NCBI GenBank assembly: GCA_964495075.1
Contig: CAZBUJ010000005.1
Span: 62,001 to 126,000 of the forward strand
DNA: 64,000 nt
DNA from: JAFGJQ01 sp964495075
Lineage (GTDB): Bacteria > Planctomycetota > Phycisphaerae > UBA1845
Direction: 5' to 3'
Below the pieces are notes generated by a model. That model saw nothing but the letters and a program-made list of their open reading frames with translations, was not told the DNA's origin and made no database searches. Below, piece by piece: positions 27,313-36,250 of the stretch; the first letter of the stretch is position 1; the number at the start of each line of letters is the position of its first letter. Position numbers and translations under genes: made by a program.

Positions 27313-27390
27313 ATGCGCAAAGGAAATGGCACCCCTTTGCAGGCTCTCATGGTCCGCTGCGGATTCAAAGTTGGAGGACAGGAACAATGA
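27313..27390 (+). CDS. Possible 25-aa leader peptide overlapping the PEP-CTERM gene
   Basis: A short ORF starts with ATG at 27313 after a very strong ribosome-binding site (AGGAGGAGG, 5 nt away) and ends in a TGA that overlaps the ATG of the PEP-CTERM gene (ATGA). Its product (MRKGNGTPLQALMVRC...) has no known match. The arrangement is typical of translational coupling, so it could modulate expression of the downstream gene. It is too short to judge by composition, and may not be a functional peptide. Confidence 0.4.
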   Translation: MRKGNGTPLQALMVRCGFKVGGQEQ

Positions 27391-28145
27391 GGAAAACGTT
27401 TGGAGTGTTGGCCGTGCTGGTGATGGCCTCGACGGTGATGGCGGGATCGACGTCGACCTACTACACCGCCGATACGATGGAAGGACTGCCCGACGCGATC
27501 TCGGGCAGCGACCTCATCCAGGGTATGTTCGGGACGGTCGAGGCCGGTGGGTTCCACGGGGCCACGCCGCCGCCGGGCGAAGAGGACCTGACGGACGGCC
27601 TGGTGGGCACCGGAGTGGAGGCCGTTCTGGCCGACTTCTCGTTCCCGTCACTGCAGATTCGGTACGACCTGGCTGAGCCGATCGACATCTGGCAGATCCG
27701 CGTGTTTGCCGCCAACATCTCGTCCCCGAACAGCCGCCCGGGTCAGACCTATCAGGTCGAGTACTCGCTGGCCGGCGACGATACCTACACGCGGCTCCCG
27801 ATCGCCAGCTCTCAGTCGCCCACCGAGGACCTGGTTCAGACCGGGACGTTCGACGGCGACGGCTTTGGCAGCGACTTCCTGTTCACCACCGAAACGGTGG
27901 TGCTCGATGACGGTGGCGGCCTGCTGCTCGAAGATGTCGACTCGCTCCGCTTCGTCTTTTACTGCGTCGGCAACACCGCGGGGGGCTACTACGATCCGTA
28001 CGACGAGGGAGACCCCCGTGACATGGACGGGCTCGCCGCCGCGTTCGAGGCGAGCATCGTCAAGGAAATCGACGTGATCATTCCTGAGCCGGCTACGTTC
28101 GGCCTGCTGATCATCGGTGGCCTGGCTCTCGTGCGCCGTCGCTAG
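27387..28145 (+). CDS. PEP-CTERM sorting-domain protein
   Basis: A 252-aa protein with an N-terminal signal peptide (MRKTFGVLAVLVMASTVMAG) and a C-terminal PEP-CTERM anchor: PEPATFGLLIIGGLALVRRR, that is the Pro-Glu-Pro motif, a hydrophobic segment and a basic tail. Exosortase/archaeosortase systems recognise this signal. The body has the same domain as two dockerin proteins nearby (DLTDGLVGTG, IRYDLAEPIDIWQIRVFAAN, RFVFYCVGN, IVKEIDV). A GGAGGACAGGAACA leader precedes the start. A terminator follows the stop, and a promoter and small ORF lie upstream. Confidence 0.85.
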   Translation: MRKTFGVLAVLVMASTVMAGSTSTYYTADTMEGLPDAISGSDLIQGMFGTVEAGGFHGATPPPGEEDLTDGLVGTGVEAVLADFSFPSLQIRYDLAEPIDIWQIRVFAANISSPNSRPGQTYQVEYSLAGDDTYTRLPIASSQSPTEDLVQTGTFDGDGFGSDFLFTTETVVLDDGGGLLLEDVDSLRFVFYCVGNTAGGYYDPYDEGDPRDMDGLAAAFEASIVKEIDVIIPEPATFGLLIIGGLALVRRR

Positions 28146-28193
28146 GGGAACGTCTGTAACGGGTGATAGCACCACCCGGTATCGATCCAACCG

Positions 28194-28231
28194 ACCGTGA
28201 GGCGAGTTGTTCGCCTCACGGTTTCCTTTTA
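28194..28231 (+). terminator. Rho-independent terminator after the PEP-CTERM gene
   Basis: A perfect 12-bp stem, ACCGTGAGGCGA with its complement TCGCCTCACGGT, encloses a 5-nt loop (28206-28210) and is followed by TTTCCTTTT. It lies 48 nt after the stop codon. This is the best terminator in the window. Confidence 0.9.
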
Positions 28232-28287
28232 TGCTCACGCCTCCCGTGGATGCGAGTCCCACTGATCCCCTTCCGGTTGGAGTAACG

Positions 28288-30939
28288 ATGATGACCCGCC
28301 GAACTCGATTCGCCCGCCCGGCCTTCGTGCTGGCGAACCTCTGGTTGTTGTCCGTGACCCTCGGCTGTGCCGAGATCACCGCCGCGCCGATTACCCGCGG
28401 TCCGTCCGCGTCGTCGCCGCGCCGCGTCGACGGTCCGTTCGGCATGCACGGACCGACCTACTCGCACCTGCTCCAAGCCAGGGACCCGAACGTCTGGCGG
28501 CGCGGCGACGCGCTGCTCCGGGTGTTTGTCGACGCCGGCCCCACCTGGGCCCGGCAGGATTTCTGGTGGTCCCTGTGCGAGCCGGAGAAGGGCCGGTTCC
28601 GGTGGGACGACTTCGATCGGGCGGTCGAGGCGTACCACCGCCGCGGCATCAACCTGTTCGTCATCCTCTGTTACGCGTCGGCGTGGTCCGGCGGCGTGTC
28701 GCCCGCTACCGACGAGGAGCGTGAACGGTTCGGCCAGTACGTCTACGCGATGGTGCGGCGGTACAAGGACAAGGTGGGGGCGTGGGAGGTCTGGAACGAA
28801 CCGAACATCCAGCCGTTCTGGTCACCGCGGCCGAGCCCCGAGCTCTACGCCGAGTTGCTCAAGGTCGCGTACAAGGCGGCCAAGAGGGCGGACCCCGACT
28901 GTGTGGTGGTCGGCGGGGCGCTGGCCGGCCCCGACGCCGCGTTCCTCGCCGGCATGTACGAGCACGGCGCGGCCGGGCACTTCGACGTGCTCAGTTACCA
29001 CAACTACGGCCAAAGGCTGTGCCTCGAGAGCGAGTGGCCGGAGGTCGAGAAAATCCGGGCTGTCATGGCCCGCCATGGCGACGGCGCCAAGCCGATCTGG
29101 CACACGGAGACCGGGTTCTTCACCGGCCCGGTCGGGATCCCGGAAGAGGAGCAAGGATCATGGATTGTCCGGTTCTCCGTCGGGCTGCTCGCCCTCGGCG
29201 TGGACAAGACGTTCCAGCTCACACTCCACGATTGGACGGACGATCCGCAGCACCATGACCTGAGCGTCTATCGTGGGATTACGCACGCCGACTTCCGCCT
29301 CAAGCCGTCGTACGCCGCCTACCGGACGATGTGCCAGCGACTGAACGACAAACGCCTGGTGGGCTCGATCCGACCGGCCCGCGGCATCTCGGGATTCCTC
29401 TTCGAGGGCGACGATGGCGAACGGGTGCTCGTCCTGTGGCGGGACGATCGCGGCTCGGCCGCGCCCGTGCCGATCGACCTGGACGTGCCGCTGGTGCTGA
29501 TCCAGCACATGGCCGGCGACTGGCAACGCCTCCGCAGCCCGGACGGCCGGTACGAGTTGCCGGTCGGGGCGGACCCCGTCTATGTCTTTGATCCGGGCCC
29601 GGCGATACTGAACCAGAGCTGGGTTTGCTGGCCCAACCCGGTACTGACCAAGGTGCCCCGCAGCGCCGCGGCGACCGTGGAGGTCGAGGTCACCAATCCG
29701 ACGGCTGCGCCAGCGGAGTTCGCCTGCGGGATCGACGAGACGGATCCGCTTCGCGTGGCTGGCAGGGCCTGGCGGATCGGCCCAAAGTCGAGGGCGACGA
29801 TCGCGGTCAAGGTCGACACCTCGACGGCGGCGGTGGGGGAGCACGAGTTGGCGTGGGTCCTGCGTGGGCCGGGAGGGCGGGATGGCGCGGCCGGGGCGCC
29901 CGGGGGGGGGGGGCGGGGGGGGGGGGGGGCCGGGGGGGGCCGGGGCGGGGGGGATGGCGCGGCCGGGCCGCCGTTGGCGGCGGGCTTTCGGCGGATGGTC
30001 GTGGAGTCGCCGCTCCGGCTTGGGTTCGGGGCAGTGAATCGGCTGGACGCGGCCGCTCCCCGGTTGCCGGCGGTGGTCGACTACCACGGTGCCGAGCCGA
30101 CCGACGGGACGCTGTCGCTACGCCTGAACGACGAGCCGGTGGCTGGAGGTGTATCCGTCACGCTTGAACCGGGGCAGCCGCGAACGGCGCTGCTGCCATT
30201 TGAGCTCGGGCCGTTCGCTTCGGGTGAGCCGGTCGCGATTCGATTGCGGCTGGAGTCGGTCGGGCTGACCCTGACCACGGAGTGCCGCCGCCCGTTGATT
30301 CCGTGCCCGGCGGCCCCCGGGGACGCGAAAGTCGACGGCGACCTGTGTGAATGGACCTCGCGCCCGCCGCAGATCACGCCGGCGATGCTCTCCTGGGAGT
30401 ACGTGAACGCCCGCGAGACGCCGGACCCCGACGACCTGGCGGCAACCGGCTGGGTGGCGTACGACGATCGCGGACTGTGGGTGGCGGTCCGGGTGCGGGA
30501 CGATCGGGTCGACCTGCCGCGGACCCGGGCGGTCTGGAACTGGGACTCGCTGCAGGTCGCCCTGGATATGGGCGGCGACGGCCGGCCCGAGGCGCGGTAC
30601 GACGGCAATGATTACGAGATCGAACTCGGGGCGGGGGAGGGCGGTGCGCCGTGGTGCTACCTCGGCTACTGCCCCGTCGGCTGGCCGGAGGAGGAGTTGA
30701 CGGCCAAGCTGGTCGGCGCCGTCAACGCGGATCGCGCGACCGGGACGGTGGCGTATGAGCTGTTGATCCCCGCGTCGTTGATGGTCTCGTCGACCGCGTT
30801 GGAGCGCGGCACGGTGATGGGCTTCTCGATCCTGGTCAATGACAGCGATGGGTCCGGGCGGGCGGGGTGGCAGGAATTGACGCCGGGGATCGGACTGGGG
30901 AAGCAGCCATGGAAGTTCGCGTGGCTCTGGTTGCGCTAA
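28288..30939 (+). CDS. Lipoprotein clan GH-A-like glycosidase with CBM9-like C terminus; contains an artefact
   Basis: An 883-aa protein with a lipoprotein signal, LWLLSVTLGC, so Cys27 would be lipidated. The N-terminal catalytic domain (residues about 45-400) resembles GH39/GH5-type clan GH-A: Glu171 in WNEPNIQPF is the likely acid/base and Glu274 in WHTETGFF the nucleophile. The middle is beta-rich, and the last 200 residues resemble a family 9 carbohydrate-binding or cellobiose-dehydrogenase-like beta sandwich (VDGDLCEWT, WNWDSLQVALDM, YEIELGAG). A Gly-rich stretch at residues about 531-560 comes from a poly-G artefact, not real sequence. The start ATG 28288 has TTGGAG upstream. The substrate is unknown. 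Confidence 0.75.
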   Translation: MMTRRTRFARPAFVLANLWLLSVTLGCAEITAAPITRGPSASSPRRVDGPFGMHGPTYSHLLQARDPNVWRRGDALLRVFVDAGPTWARQDFWWSLCEPEKGRFRWDDFDRAVEAYHRRGINLFVILCYASAWSGGVSPATDEERERFGQYVYAMVRRYKDKVGAWEVWNEPNIQPFWSPRPSPELYAELLKVAYKAAKRADPDCVVVGGALAGPDAAFLAGMYEHGAAGHFDVLSYHNYGQRLCLESEWPEVEKIRAVMARHGDGAKPIWHTETGFFTGPVGIPEEEQGSWIVRFSVGLLALGVDKTFQLTLHDWTDDPQHHDLSVYRGITHADFRLKPSYAAYRTMCQRLNDKRLVGSIRPARGISGFLFEGDDGERVLVLWRDDRGSAAPVPIDLDVPLVLIQHMAGDWQRLRSPDGRYELPVGADPVYVFDPGPAILNQSWVCWPNPVLTKVPRSAAATVEVEVTNPTAAPAEFACGIDETDPLRVAGRAWRIGPKSRATIAVKVDTSTAAVGEHELAWVLRGPGGRDGAAGAPGGGGRGGGGAGGGRGGGDGAAGPPLAAGFRRMVVESPLRLGFGAVNRLDAAAPRLPAVVDYHGAEPTDGTLSLRLNDEPVAGGVSVTLEPGQPRTALLPFELGPFASGEPVAIRLRLESVGLTLTTECRRPLIPCPAAPGDAKVDGDLCEWTSRPPQITPAMLSWEYVNARETPDPDDLAATGWVAYDDRGLWVAVRVRDDRVDLPRTRAVWNWDSLQVALDMGGDGRPEARYDGNDYEIELGAGEGGAPWCYLGYCPVGWPEEELTAKLVGAVNADRATGTVAYELLIPASLMVSSTALERGTVMGFSILVNDSDGSGRAGWQELTPGIGLGKQPWKFAWLWLR
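29879..29967. other. Poly-G low-complexity artefact flanked by a 17-bp direct repeat
   Basis: The 17-mer GGGATGGCGCGGCCGGG is found at 29879-29895 and 29951-29967, with runs of G and C between. This has the same form as the 10-N gap region at 20036-20159. Deleting one repeat copy removes 72 bases, 24 codons, and leaves a normal frame (RDGAAGPPLAAGF), so the underlying gene is likely intact. Confidence 0.8.
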
Positions 30940-30943
30940 GGAC

Positions 30944-31076
30944 ACGAATCGCGAATTACCATCATATCACCTGATGAGACATCGTGGGTGAACGGTCACT
31001 TGCATGGCGCATGCGACGCCCGTGGGCGTCCTATCGCAACGTCTCATTGGTGATCAGCCGTGGGCGATGAGTAGTC
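30944..31076. repeat. Heptad-armed intergenic repeat, copy E
   Basis: Between the convergent glycosidase genes. The left arm has CGAATTACC and TGATGAGAC, the right arm GTCTCATTGGTGATCAGCC. Both flank a core containing GACGCCCGTGGGCGTC, which can fold on itself. It is shorter and more diverged than copies A and D, but has the same order: AATTAC motif, TGAG, core, CTCATT, reverse motif. Confidence 0.5.
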
Positions 31077-31161
31077 ACCCACGGTGCGTCGTTTGGATTC
31101 GGTGACGGGGCCGAGGCCCGCCCCTGCGTTTCACGGGGGGCGGCTTGATTCCGTTCTGCGA

Positions 31162-33387
31162 TCAAGGTCCGCAGCCGGGCGGGATCGGCGGCGGGTTGTC
31201 GGGGTCGGTGCCGGGGCCGGTCAGGCAGGCGGCGAAGGTCTCGTAGTCATCGATGTCCACGTCGCCGTCGCCGTCGAAGTCGGCCACGCTGTCGATTCGC
31301 TCGCTGCCCGTCGTGGTGAACACGTCGATCTCTTTGACCACGCTCGATACGTACGCATCCGGCACGTCCAGGTAGACACCGCCCAGATTGGAGACCGGCC
31401 AGAAGATGAAGCGCAGCGAGTCCACCGCGAGGGCCACCGGCGTGTCGTCCGGGCCGAACACACGCGTCATCGTGGCGCCGATGTAATCGGGATCGGTCGC
31501 GGGGACCCCGCCGAGTCGCCCGAACGGGCCGGTCGTTACGCCGGTGACCAGCGGCAGGAACGCCAAGTCACCCGCCACCGAGTATTCCAGATCGTAGTGC
31601 TGGAATACGCGTCCGTTGCCTGGATCCGTTTCGTTCGCGGCGAACACGTGGATGTGCCTGATGTCCCGCGGCGGGTCAAAATCGTATCGCACCTGCAAGG
31701 CGGGTTGATCGTAATCGGCCAGAACGGCTTCGACCTGCAGCCCCTCGACGCCGTCCGTGAGGTCCGCCAGACCGCCCTCCACGCCGCCCGGGGTGGCCTC
31801 GTGGAAGCCGCCGGCCTCCACGGCACCGATCATTCCGCCGAGGAGGTCGTCGGCCGCGATGGCATCGGGCAGGTCATCGAGCGTATCGGCGGACACCCAC
31901 GCGTGCACCGGGGCCGGCAGCTCTTCGCACCCGGGCGGCGGCACCCCGCCGTCCGGGCCGGTGTAGCAGTATGCGAATTGGTGGAAGTCGACCAGGTCCA
32001 CGTCTCCGTCCCTATCGAGGTCGGCGGGCAGCGGGGCGGGGTCGACCACGATGTAGTCCGCCTTGGTTTCGGTGTCGGCGCCGCCCGGCCCGGTGACGGT
32101 GAGAGACACGGTGTACGTTCCGCCTTCGGCGTAGACGTGCACCGGGTCGGAGTCCGCGCTGCCGGTTTCGTCGCCGAAGTCCCAGGCGTACTCGTCGATG
32201 AACCCGCTCGATGCCTCGGTGAAGGTCACCGGGAGCGGGGCGGTGCCGGCTCGCGGGGACGCGCGGAACCGGGCGGTCGGGGCGACCAGCTCGTCGCACT
32301 GAGCGGCGAAGGCGTACCACGCCGGCTGGTAGACGCCGATGCCCCAGGTGAGCCCCCAGTCGCCGTTGGGATCGCAGCAGTTGTACTGGTACCACATGGC
32401 GCCGGCGATGAAGTCACGCGTCCGCATCCAGTCGTAGGAGTTGGTCAGGTTGGCGGCCTTCCCGTCGGCGCCCACGCCCTGCGTGGTCCAGCCGAATTCG
32501 GTGACGAGGATGTCGGCTGCGTCGTCCTGGATGGTCTGCTCGGTACGAATGGCGTTGAAGTACGCGTTAAGCTCGCTGGTGCTGACGTCGCTGCCCTGGT
32601 TGAGATAGAAGTGGTAGCCCAGGAAGTCCCAGGGATAGCGCCGGCCGGTCGGATTGTCGGGGTCGCTCTCGAATGCGTCCCAGATGTCGTCCTGGGTGTA
32701 GGTATCGTGCAGGTAGCTCCGGCCGGAACTGAACGACCCGCCGATGTCGTGGGCGAAGGGGGCCCCGCTGACCAGCGAGAGATTGTGGTCGTTGAAGAAG
32801 GTGGGGCCGCCCTGGGCGATGCACTCCTTGTAGGTTTCGGCGAGCATGTTGGCGAAGATGCGCGGCCAGATGTAGGTGCAGCCCGGCTCCAGTGGCTCCG
32901 TGCTGGGATCGACCGACCAGCAGCTCGGCTCGTTCCAGATCTCGAAGAGTTTGACGTCGTCCTTGTAGCGGTCGATCAGCATGAACGCGGTTGCGGCATA
33001 GGCTTCGATGTAGGGGTTCATGCCGGTGGAGTCGTAGTTCTCGTTCCACTGGGCCTGGCTGCCGTGCACCGTCTCGTTGGAAAAGAGGCCCAGGACGACA
33101 AGGTTGTTGTTGACCGCGTTCTGGATGATCTCGTCATACTTGGCGAGCCGTGCCGCGTCCCAGTCACCGGCCCCCTCGATGAAGTTGATCCGCACGAACC
33201 GGCACCCGGACGAAGCGATGTCCGCGGCCAGTTGGTCGGTGAACAGGATGCTGTCCCCGCTGATCGGAGCCCCGGCGTTGACGCCGACGAACGGCACGTC
33301 GGCGAGGGCGATCGACGGGGTGAGCGGTGCAACAAGGGTCAGTGTGGCGGCGATCGCCGTCGCGCATCGGGAGCAACCCCGTACCAT
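31162..33387 (-). CDS. Secreted clan GH-A-like hydrolase with PKD, dockerin-like repeats and a shared galactose-binding-like domain
   Basis: A 741-aa exported protein. The signal peptide ends near SIALA. A GH-A type catalytic domain spans about residues 30-370, with Glu153 in WNEPSCW as likely acid/base and Glu297 in LVTEFGW as likely nucleophile. A PKD domain (TARFRASPRAGTAPLPVTFTE, then YAWDFGDETG) follows at about 385-460. A dockerin-like repeat (DLDRDGDVDLVDFHQF) comes next. Residues about 500-705 form the domain shared with the dockerin and PEP-CTERM proteins nearby (DLTDGVEG, VRYDFDPPRDIRHIHVFAAN, VVKEIDV). It ends with another EF hand (DFDGDGDVDIDDYETF). A strong promoter lies upstream at 33498-33526. 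Confidence 0.75.
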   Translation of the reverse strand: MVRGCSRCATAIAATLTLVAPLTPSIALADVPFVGVNAGAPISGDSILFTDQLAADIASSGCRFVRINFIEGAGDWDAARLAKYDEIIQNAVNNNLVVLGLFSNETVHGSQAQWNENYDSTGMNPYIEAYAATAFMLIDRYKDDVKLFEIWNEPSCWSVDPSTEPLEPGCTYIWPRIFANMLAETYKECIAQGGPTFFNDHNLSLVSGAPFAHDIGGSFSSGRSYLHDTYTQDDIWDAFESDPDNPTGRRYPWDFLGYHFYLNQGSDVSTSELNAYFNAIRTEQTIQDDAADILVTEFGWTTQGVGADGKAANLTNSYDWMRTRDFIAGAMWYQYNCCDPNGDWGLTWGIGVYQPAWYAFAAQCDELVAPTARFRASPRAGTAPLPVTFTEASSGFIDEYAWDFGDETGSADSDPVHVYAEGGTYTVSLTVTGPGGADTETKADYIVVDPAPLPADLDRDGDVDLVDFHQFAYCYTGPDGGVPPPGCEELPAPVHAWVSADTLDDLPDAIAADDLLGGMIGAVEAGGFHEATPGGVEGGLADLTDGVEGLQVEAVLADYDQPALQVRYDFDPPRDIRHIHVFAANETDPGNGRVFQHYDLEYSVAGDLAFLPLVTGVTTGPFGRLGGVPATDPDYIGATMTRVFGPDDTPVALAVDSLRFIFWPVSNLGGVYLDVPDAYVSSVVKEIDVFTTTGSERIDSVADFDGDGDVDIDDYETFAACLTGPGTDPDNPPPIPPGCGP

Positions 33388-33497
33388 GGCGGAACTCCTT
33401 ATTCGGAGAATCCTCGGTGTACCCGAGACTCCTCAATGTGGTGCACGAGATGCTTGGGGGAGGCGTACACAGCCGCTAAACCACATCCCAACAACAC

Positions 33498-33526
33498 ATT
33501 ATAAGAGCGTGGGAGAGAGGGGTCAA
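33498..33526 (-). promoter_or_regulatory. Near-consensus sigma-70 promoter upstream of the GH-A/PKD gene
   Basis: Read on the minus strand, TTGACC (33526-33521), a 17-nt spacer and TATAAT (33503-33498) form a near-perfect vegetative promoter. The start codon of the hydrolase gene is about 110 nt downstream. The 5' leader is long enough to hold regulation, but no structure was recognised. Confidence 0.75.
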
Positions 33527-34005
33527 CGGATCGGGTTGGCGGTGGTGTGAACGTGAGCGGAATCTTTCAAATGGTGGTGCGAATCCGGTGCCATGGAAGT
33601 GGCGCTGTCGCAGGAGTCGTCCCGAGACGGGCGGACGTCCCCGCGCGGCGCGACGCGATGCATCCGCGGCAACGCGATCGCTTGCGCAGGTCGAGGATGG
33701 CGGGGGAGTTATCTTACCTGCGGGAAGCCGGAGCAGCATGGCCGCCCTGCGCCGTGGCGGGCGCGTACTCCCGATAATGGATCGTCGGGGGCGTTCCCGT
33801 CGGGTGCTGCGGCTGCGCGGTACCTGTCATCGGCGTCGCGAAGGTCCGGGCGACCGCCGGCCGATCGCCCGAGGTGCCGTCGTTGCACGGGTTCCGTTAC
33901 GGGACCGGATGTCCTAAGATCGGGCGATGGACACGACCTTCGCGGATGCCCTGCGGGCGGCACGCGGAGGAGAAGTGGGGGTGTCGCGGACGGCGTCGCA
34001 GAGAC
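33527..34005. other. Intergenic region without a supported gene
   Basis: Between the minus-strand hydrolase promoter and the plus-strand URO-D-like gene. ORFs here have Arg/Pro-rich translations and no motifs. The 5' part of a longer ORF in frame with the URO-D-like gene (33874-34005) does not resemble that family and is treated as non-coding. Confidence 0.5.
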
Positions 34006-35013
34006 ATGAGCATGACACGTCGAGAACGAGTGATCGCCGCGTTGCAGGGCCGCCCGCCGGACCGTATTCCGCGGGCGTACACCGCGGTGCCGGGATTCCA
34101 CCATGAGCACCCGGGGGCGCTGGAGCGCATCGAGCAGCGATTTCCGCAGGACGTCGCCCCGTGCGGGTGGCGTCCGCCGGAGGGCGCCACCCACGGCGAT
34201 CCGTTCGACGTGGGAACCTACGTCGACGAGTGGGGCTGCGTGTTCGAGAACGTGCACCGGGGCGTGGTTGGGCAGGTGAAGCATCCGATCATCCAATCCT
34301 ACACCGACCTCGACACCTACCGGCCTCCCACGCACCTGATCGGCCAGGGCATGGAGGACGTCGACCGCACGTGCGAGGCCACCGACGGGTTCACGCTGAC
34401 CCCGTTCCCGCTGCAACCCTTCGAGCGGATGCAGTTCCTGCGCGGCACCGAGCCGTTGTTCTATGATCTGATCGAGCAACCGGCCGGCCTGTTCAAGCTG
34501 CGCGACATGGTGCACGAAACGAACCTCGCCCAGTTGGAGGTCTGGTGCCGGTCGGCGATCGATTGCGTGTTCATCGCCGACGACTGGGGGACGCAGTTTT
34601 CGTTGCTGATCTCGCCCGATCTGTGGCGGGCGTTGTTCAAGCCGCTCTACGCCGATTACATCACCCGGACGAAACAGGCCGGCAAGTTCGCCTACATGCA
34701 CTCGGATGGGTTCATCACCGACATCCTTGACGACCTGATCGAACTCGGTTTGGACGCCGTCAACGCGCAAGTCACGTGCATGGACATGGCGGAGCTCGGA
34801 CGCCGTTTCGGCGGCCGCGTCACGTTCTGGGGTCAGATGGATCGCCAGCACATGCTCTGCTTCGGCACCGTCGAGGACGCGCGGCAGGCGGTGCACGACT
34901 TCCGGAACCACCTCACGGGTTCGGGCGGCGGGAACATCGTGGCCCAGATGCACATCGAACCGTCGGCCAGGCCGGAGAACATCGAGGCGGTGCTCGACGA
35001 ATTCACACGCTGA
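34006..35013 (+). CDS. Uroporphyrinogen decarboxylase-like (URO-D/MtaA family) protein
   Basis: A 335-aa URO-D superfamily protein: the N-terminal MTRRERVIAALQGRPPDRIP, a middle ADDWGTQFSLLISPDLWRAL, and YMHSDGFITDILDDLIELGL with the His of HSDG. The family includes uroporphyrinogen decarboxylases and methyltransferases acting on corrinoid proteins. The motifs fit a methyltransferase-type URO-D homologue more than a haem enzyme, and such genes often sit in sugar-degradation clusters of Planctomycetota. The start is ATG 34006, or ATG 34012; upstream in-frame codons do not fit. It converges with the PfkB kinase gene (28 nt apart). Confidence 0.8.
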   Translation: MSMTRRERVIAALQGRPPDRIPRAYTAVPGFHHEHPGALERIEQRFPQDVAPCGWRPPEGATHGDPFDVGTYVDEWGCVFENVHRGVVGQVKHPIIQSYTDLDTYRPPTHLIGQGMEDVDRTCEATDGFTLTPFPLQPFERMQFLRGTEPLFYDLIEQPAGLFKLRDMVHETNLAQLEVWCRSAIDCVFIADDWGTQFSLLISPDLWRALFKPLYADYITRTKQAGKFAYMHSDGFITDILDDLIELGLDAVNAQVTCMDMAELGRRFGGRVTFWGQMDRQHMLCFGTVEDARQAVHDFRNHLTGSGGGNIVAQMHIEPSARPENIEAVLDEFTR

Positions 35014-35041
35014 CCGCCTCCCGAGAGTGGACCCGGCGCCG

Positions 35042-36250
35042 CTACCGGCCGTCGTTCGGTCCGATCCACAAATGGGCCGAGTCGTCCTTCTGCCAGCGTT
35101 CGTCCTTGATCCGTGGGTCGATCGTGGGTAGTTGCCCCTCAGTTGCCATGGCCCACGTCTCGTCCCAGGTGCGGATGCTGGACAGGGCGTCGAGTGCATG
35201 CAGGTTCTGGTACCCGGTGCAGTTGGCCACCTTCAGGCACTGCTCGATCGGCAGCCCTCGAAGGAACGCGGACAAAAACCCCGCGATCGAGGAGTCGCCG
35301 GACCCGGTGGCGCTGCCGACGGCGTCCACCCGGAACGCGGGGCACCAGAGTTCGCGGTTCGACCAGTTGTTCGGGTCGGCCGGCTTGACCGCCCCCATTC
35401 GCGTGAACGTGCTCTTGTCGCCGGTGCGGAAGTAGTAACCGCGGTGTCCGCTCTTGAGCGACGTCATGCACGCGCCCATGTCGAGGAAGGTTCCGGCCAT
35501 CCTCGAGCATTCTTCTTCCGCGATGTGGTCGAGCAGTTCGCCGCCGCCGTACTGCCGCTTTCGCCGGAGGAACTCGTCCGGGTGCAACATGAAGAAGGCC
35601 TCTTCCATGCTGGGCAGGAAGACGTCCACGTGCGGCAGCACGTTGGCGAGGATTCTCGCCCACGGGGCGTTCCCGGACGGGCTCTTCGGGTCGGGCAGCG
35701 ACATGTCCAGCGACGTCGTGGCGCCGGCCTGCTTCGCCTGGCGGAAGATGGCGGCGAGTTCCCTGCCCTCGTCTTCGTACAGGCTTCGCATCAGCGGCGG
35801 GTAGCCGAGGTGGAACTGTCCGGCCTTCTTGACGAGGTCGTAGGTGATGTCGTCGCTGGAGAACGTGTCGTTGGCGCCCGGGCAGTGCAGGAACATGCGG
35901 TCGATGTTGGGCGGTGCAAGGGCGACGGTGTAGGAACTGCTCACGCCCGCCGCCGCGTGCACGCCTTCGCTGCTTCCGGACTTCTCGAGCAATCGCCGGA
36001 TGATCCGGCCGTGCTCGTCATCGCCCACCTTGGCCATGAACGCAACGGTGCACCCGAGCTTGACCGCCCCGATGCCGGTGTTGGAGACCGGGCCGCCGGT
36101 GCTGATCGTGCAGGGCCCGACGTTGAGCAGCGACCCGGGGCGGAAGATCTGCTCCATTCGGGTGGCCCCGGAGTCAGGGATCTCGGGGATGATGTCGAGG
36201 CAGATGTGACCGGCGGCTACCAGATCATACGCTTTGTCCTTCAGAATCAT
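35042..36250 (-). CDS. PfkB-family carbohydrate kinase
   Basis: A 402-aa ribokinase-like sugar kinase. It has the N-terminal GHICLDIIP, the Gly-rich STGGPVSNTGIGAVKLG (PfkB signature 1), and the C-terminal VGSATGSGDSSIAGFLSAFL (signature 2 with the catalytic Asp). It would phosphorylate a sugar or nucleoside with ATP; the substrate is not predictable. An insertion of about 100 residues relative to ribokinase lies between the two signatures. It is downstream of the GH38-like gene, with an 88-nt gap in which a 26-codon ORF overlaps the PfkB start (ATGA). Confidence 0.85.
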   Translation of the reverse strand: MILKDKAYDLVAAGHICLDIIPEIPDSGATRMEQIFRPGSLLNVGPCTISTGGPVSNTGIGAVKLGCTVAFMAKVGDDEHGRIIRRLLEKSGSSEGVHAAAGVSSSYTVALAPPNIDRMFLHCPGANDTFSSDDITYDLVKKAGQFHLGYPPLMRSLYEDEGRELAAIFRQAKQAGATTSLDMSLPDPKSPSGNAPWARILANVLPHVDVFLPSMEEAFFMLHPDEFLRRKRQYGGGELLDHIAEEECSRMAGTFLDMGACMTSLKSGHRGYYFRTGDKSTFTRMGAVKPADPNNWSNRELWCPAFRVDAVGSATGSGDSSIAGFLSAFLRGLPIEQCLKVANCTGYQNLHALDALSSIRTWDETWAMATEGQLPTIDPRIKDERWQKDDSAHLWIGPNDGR

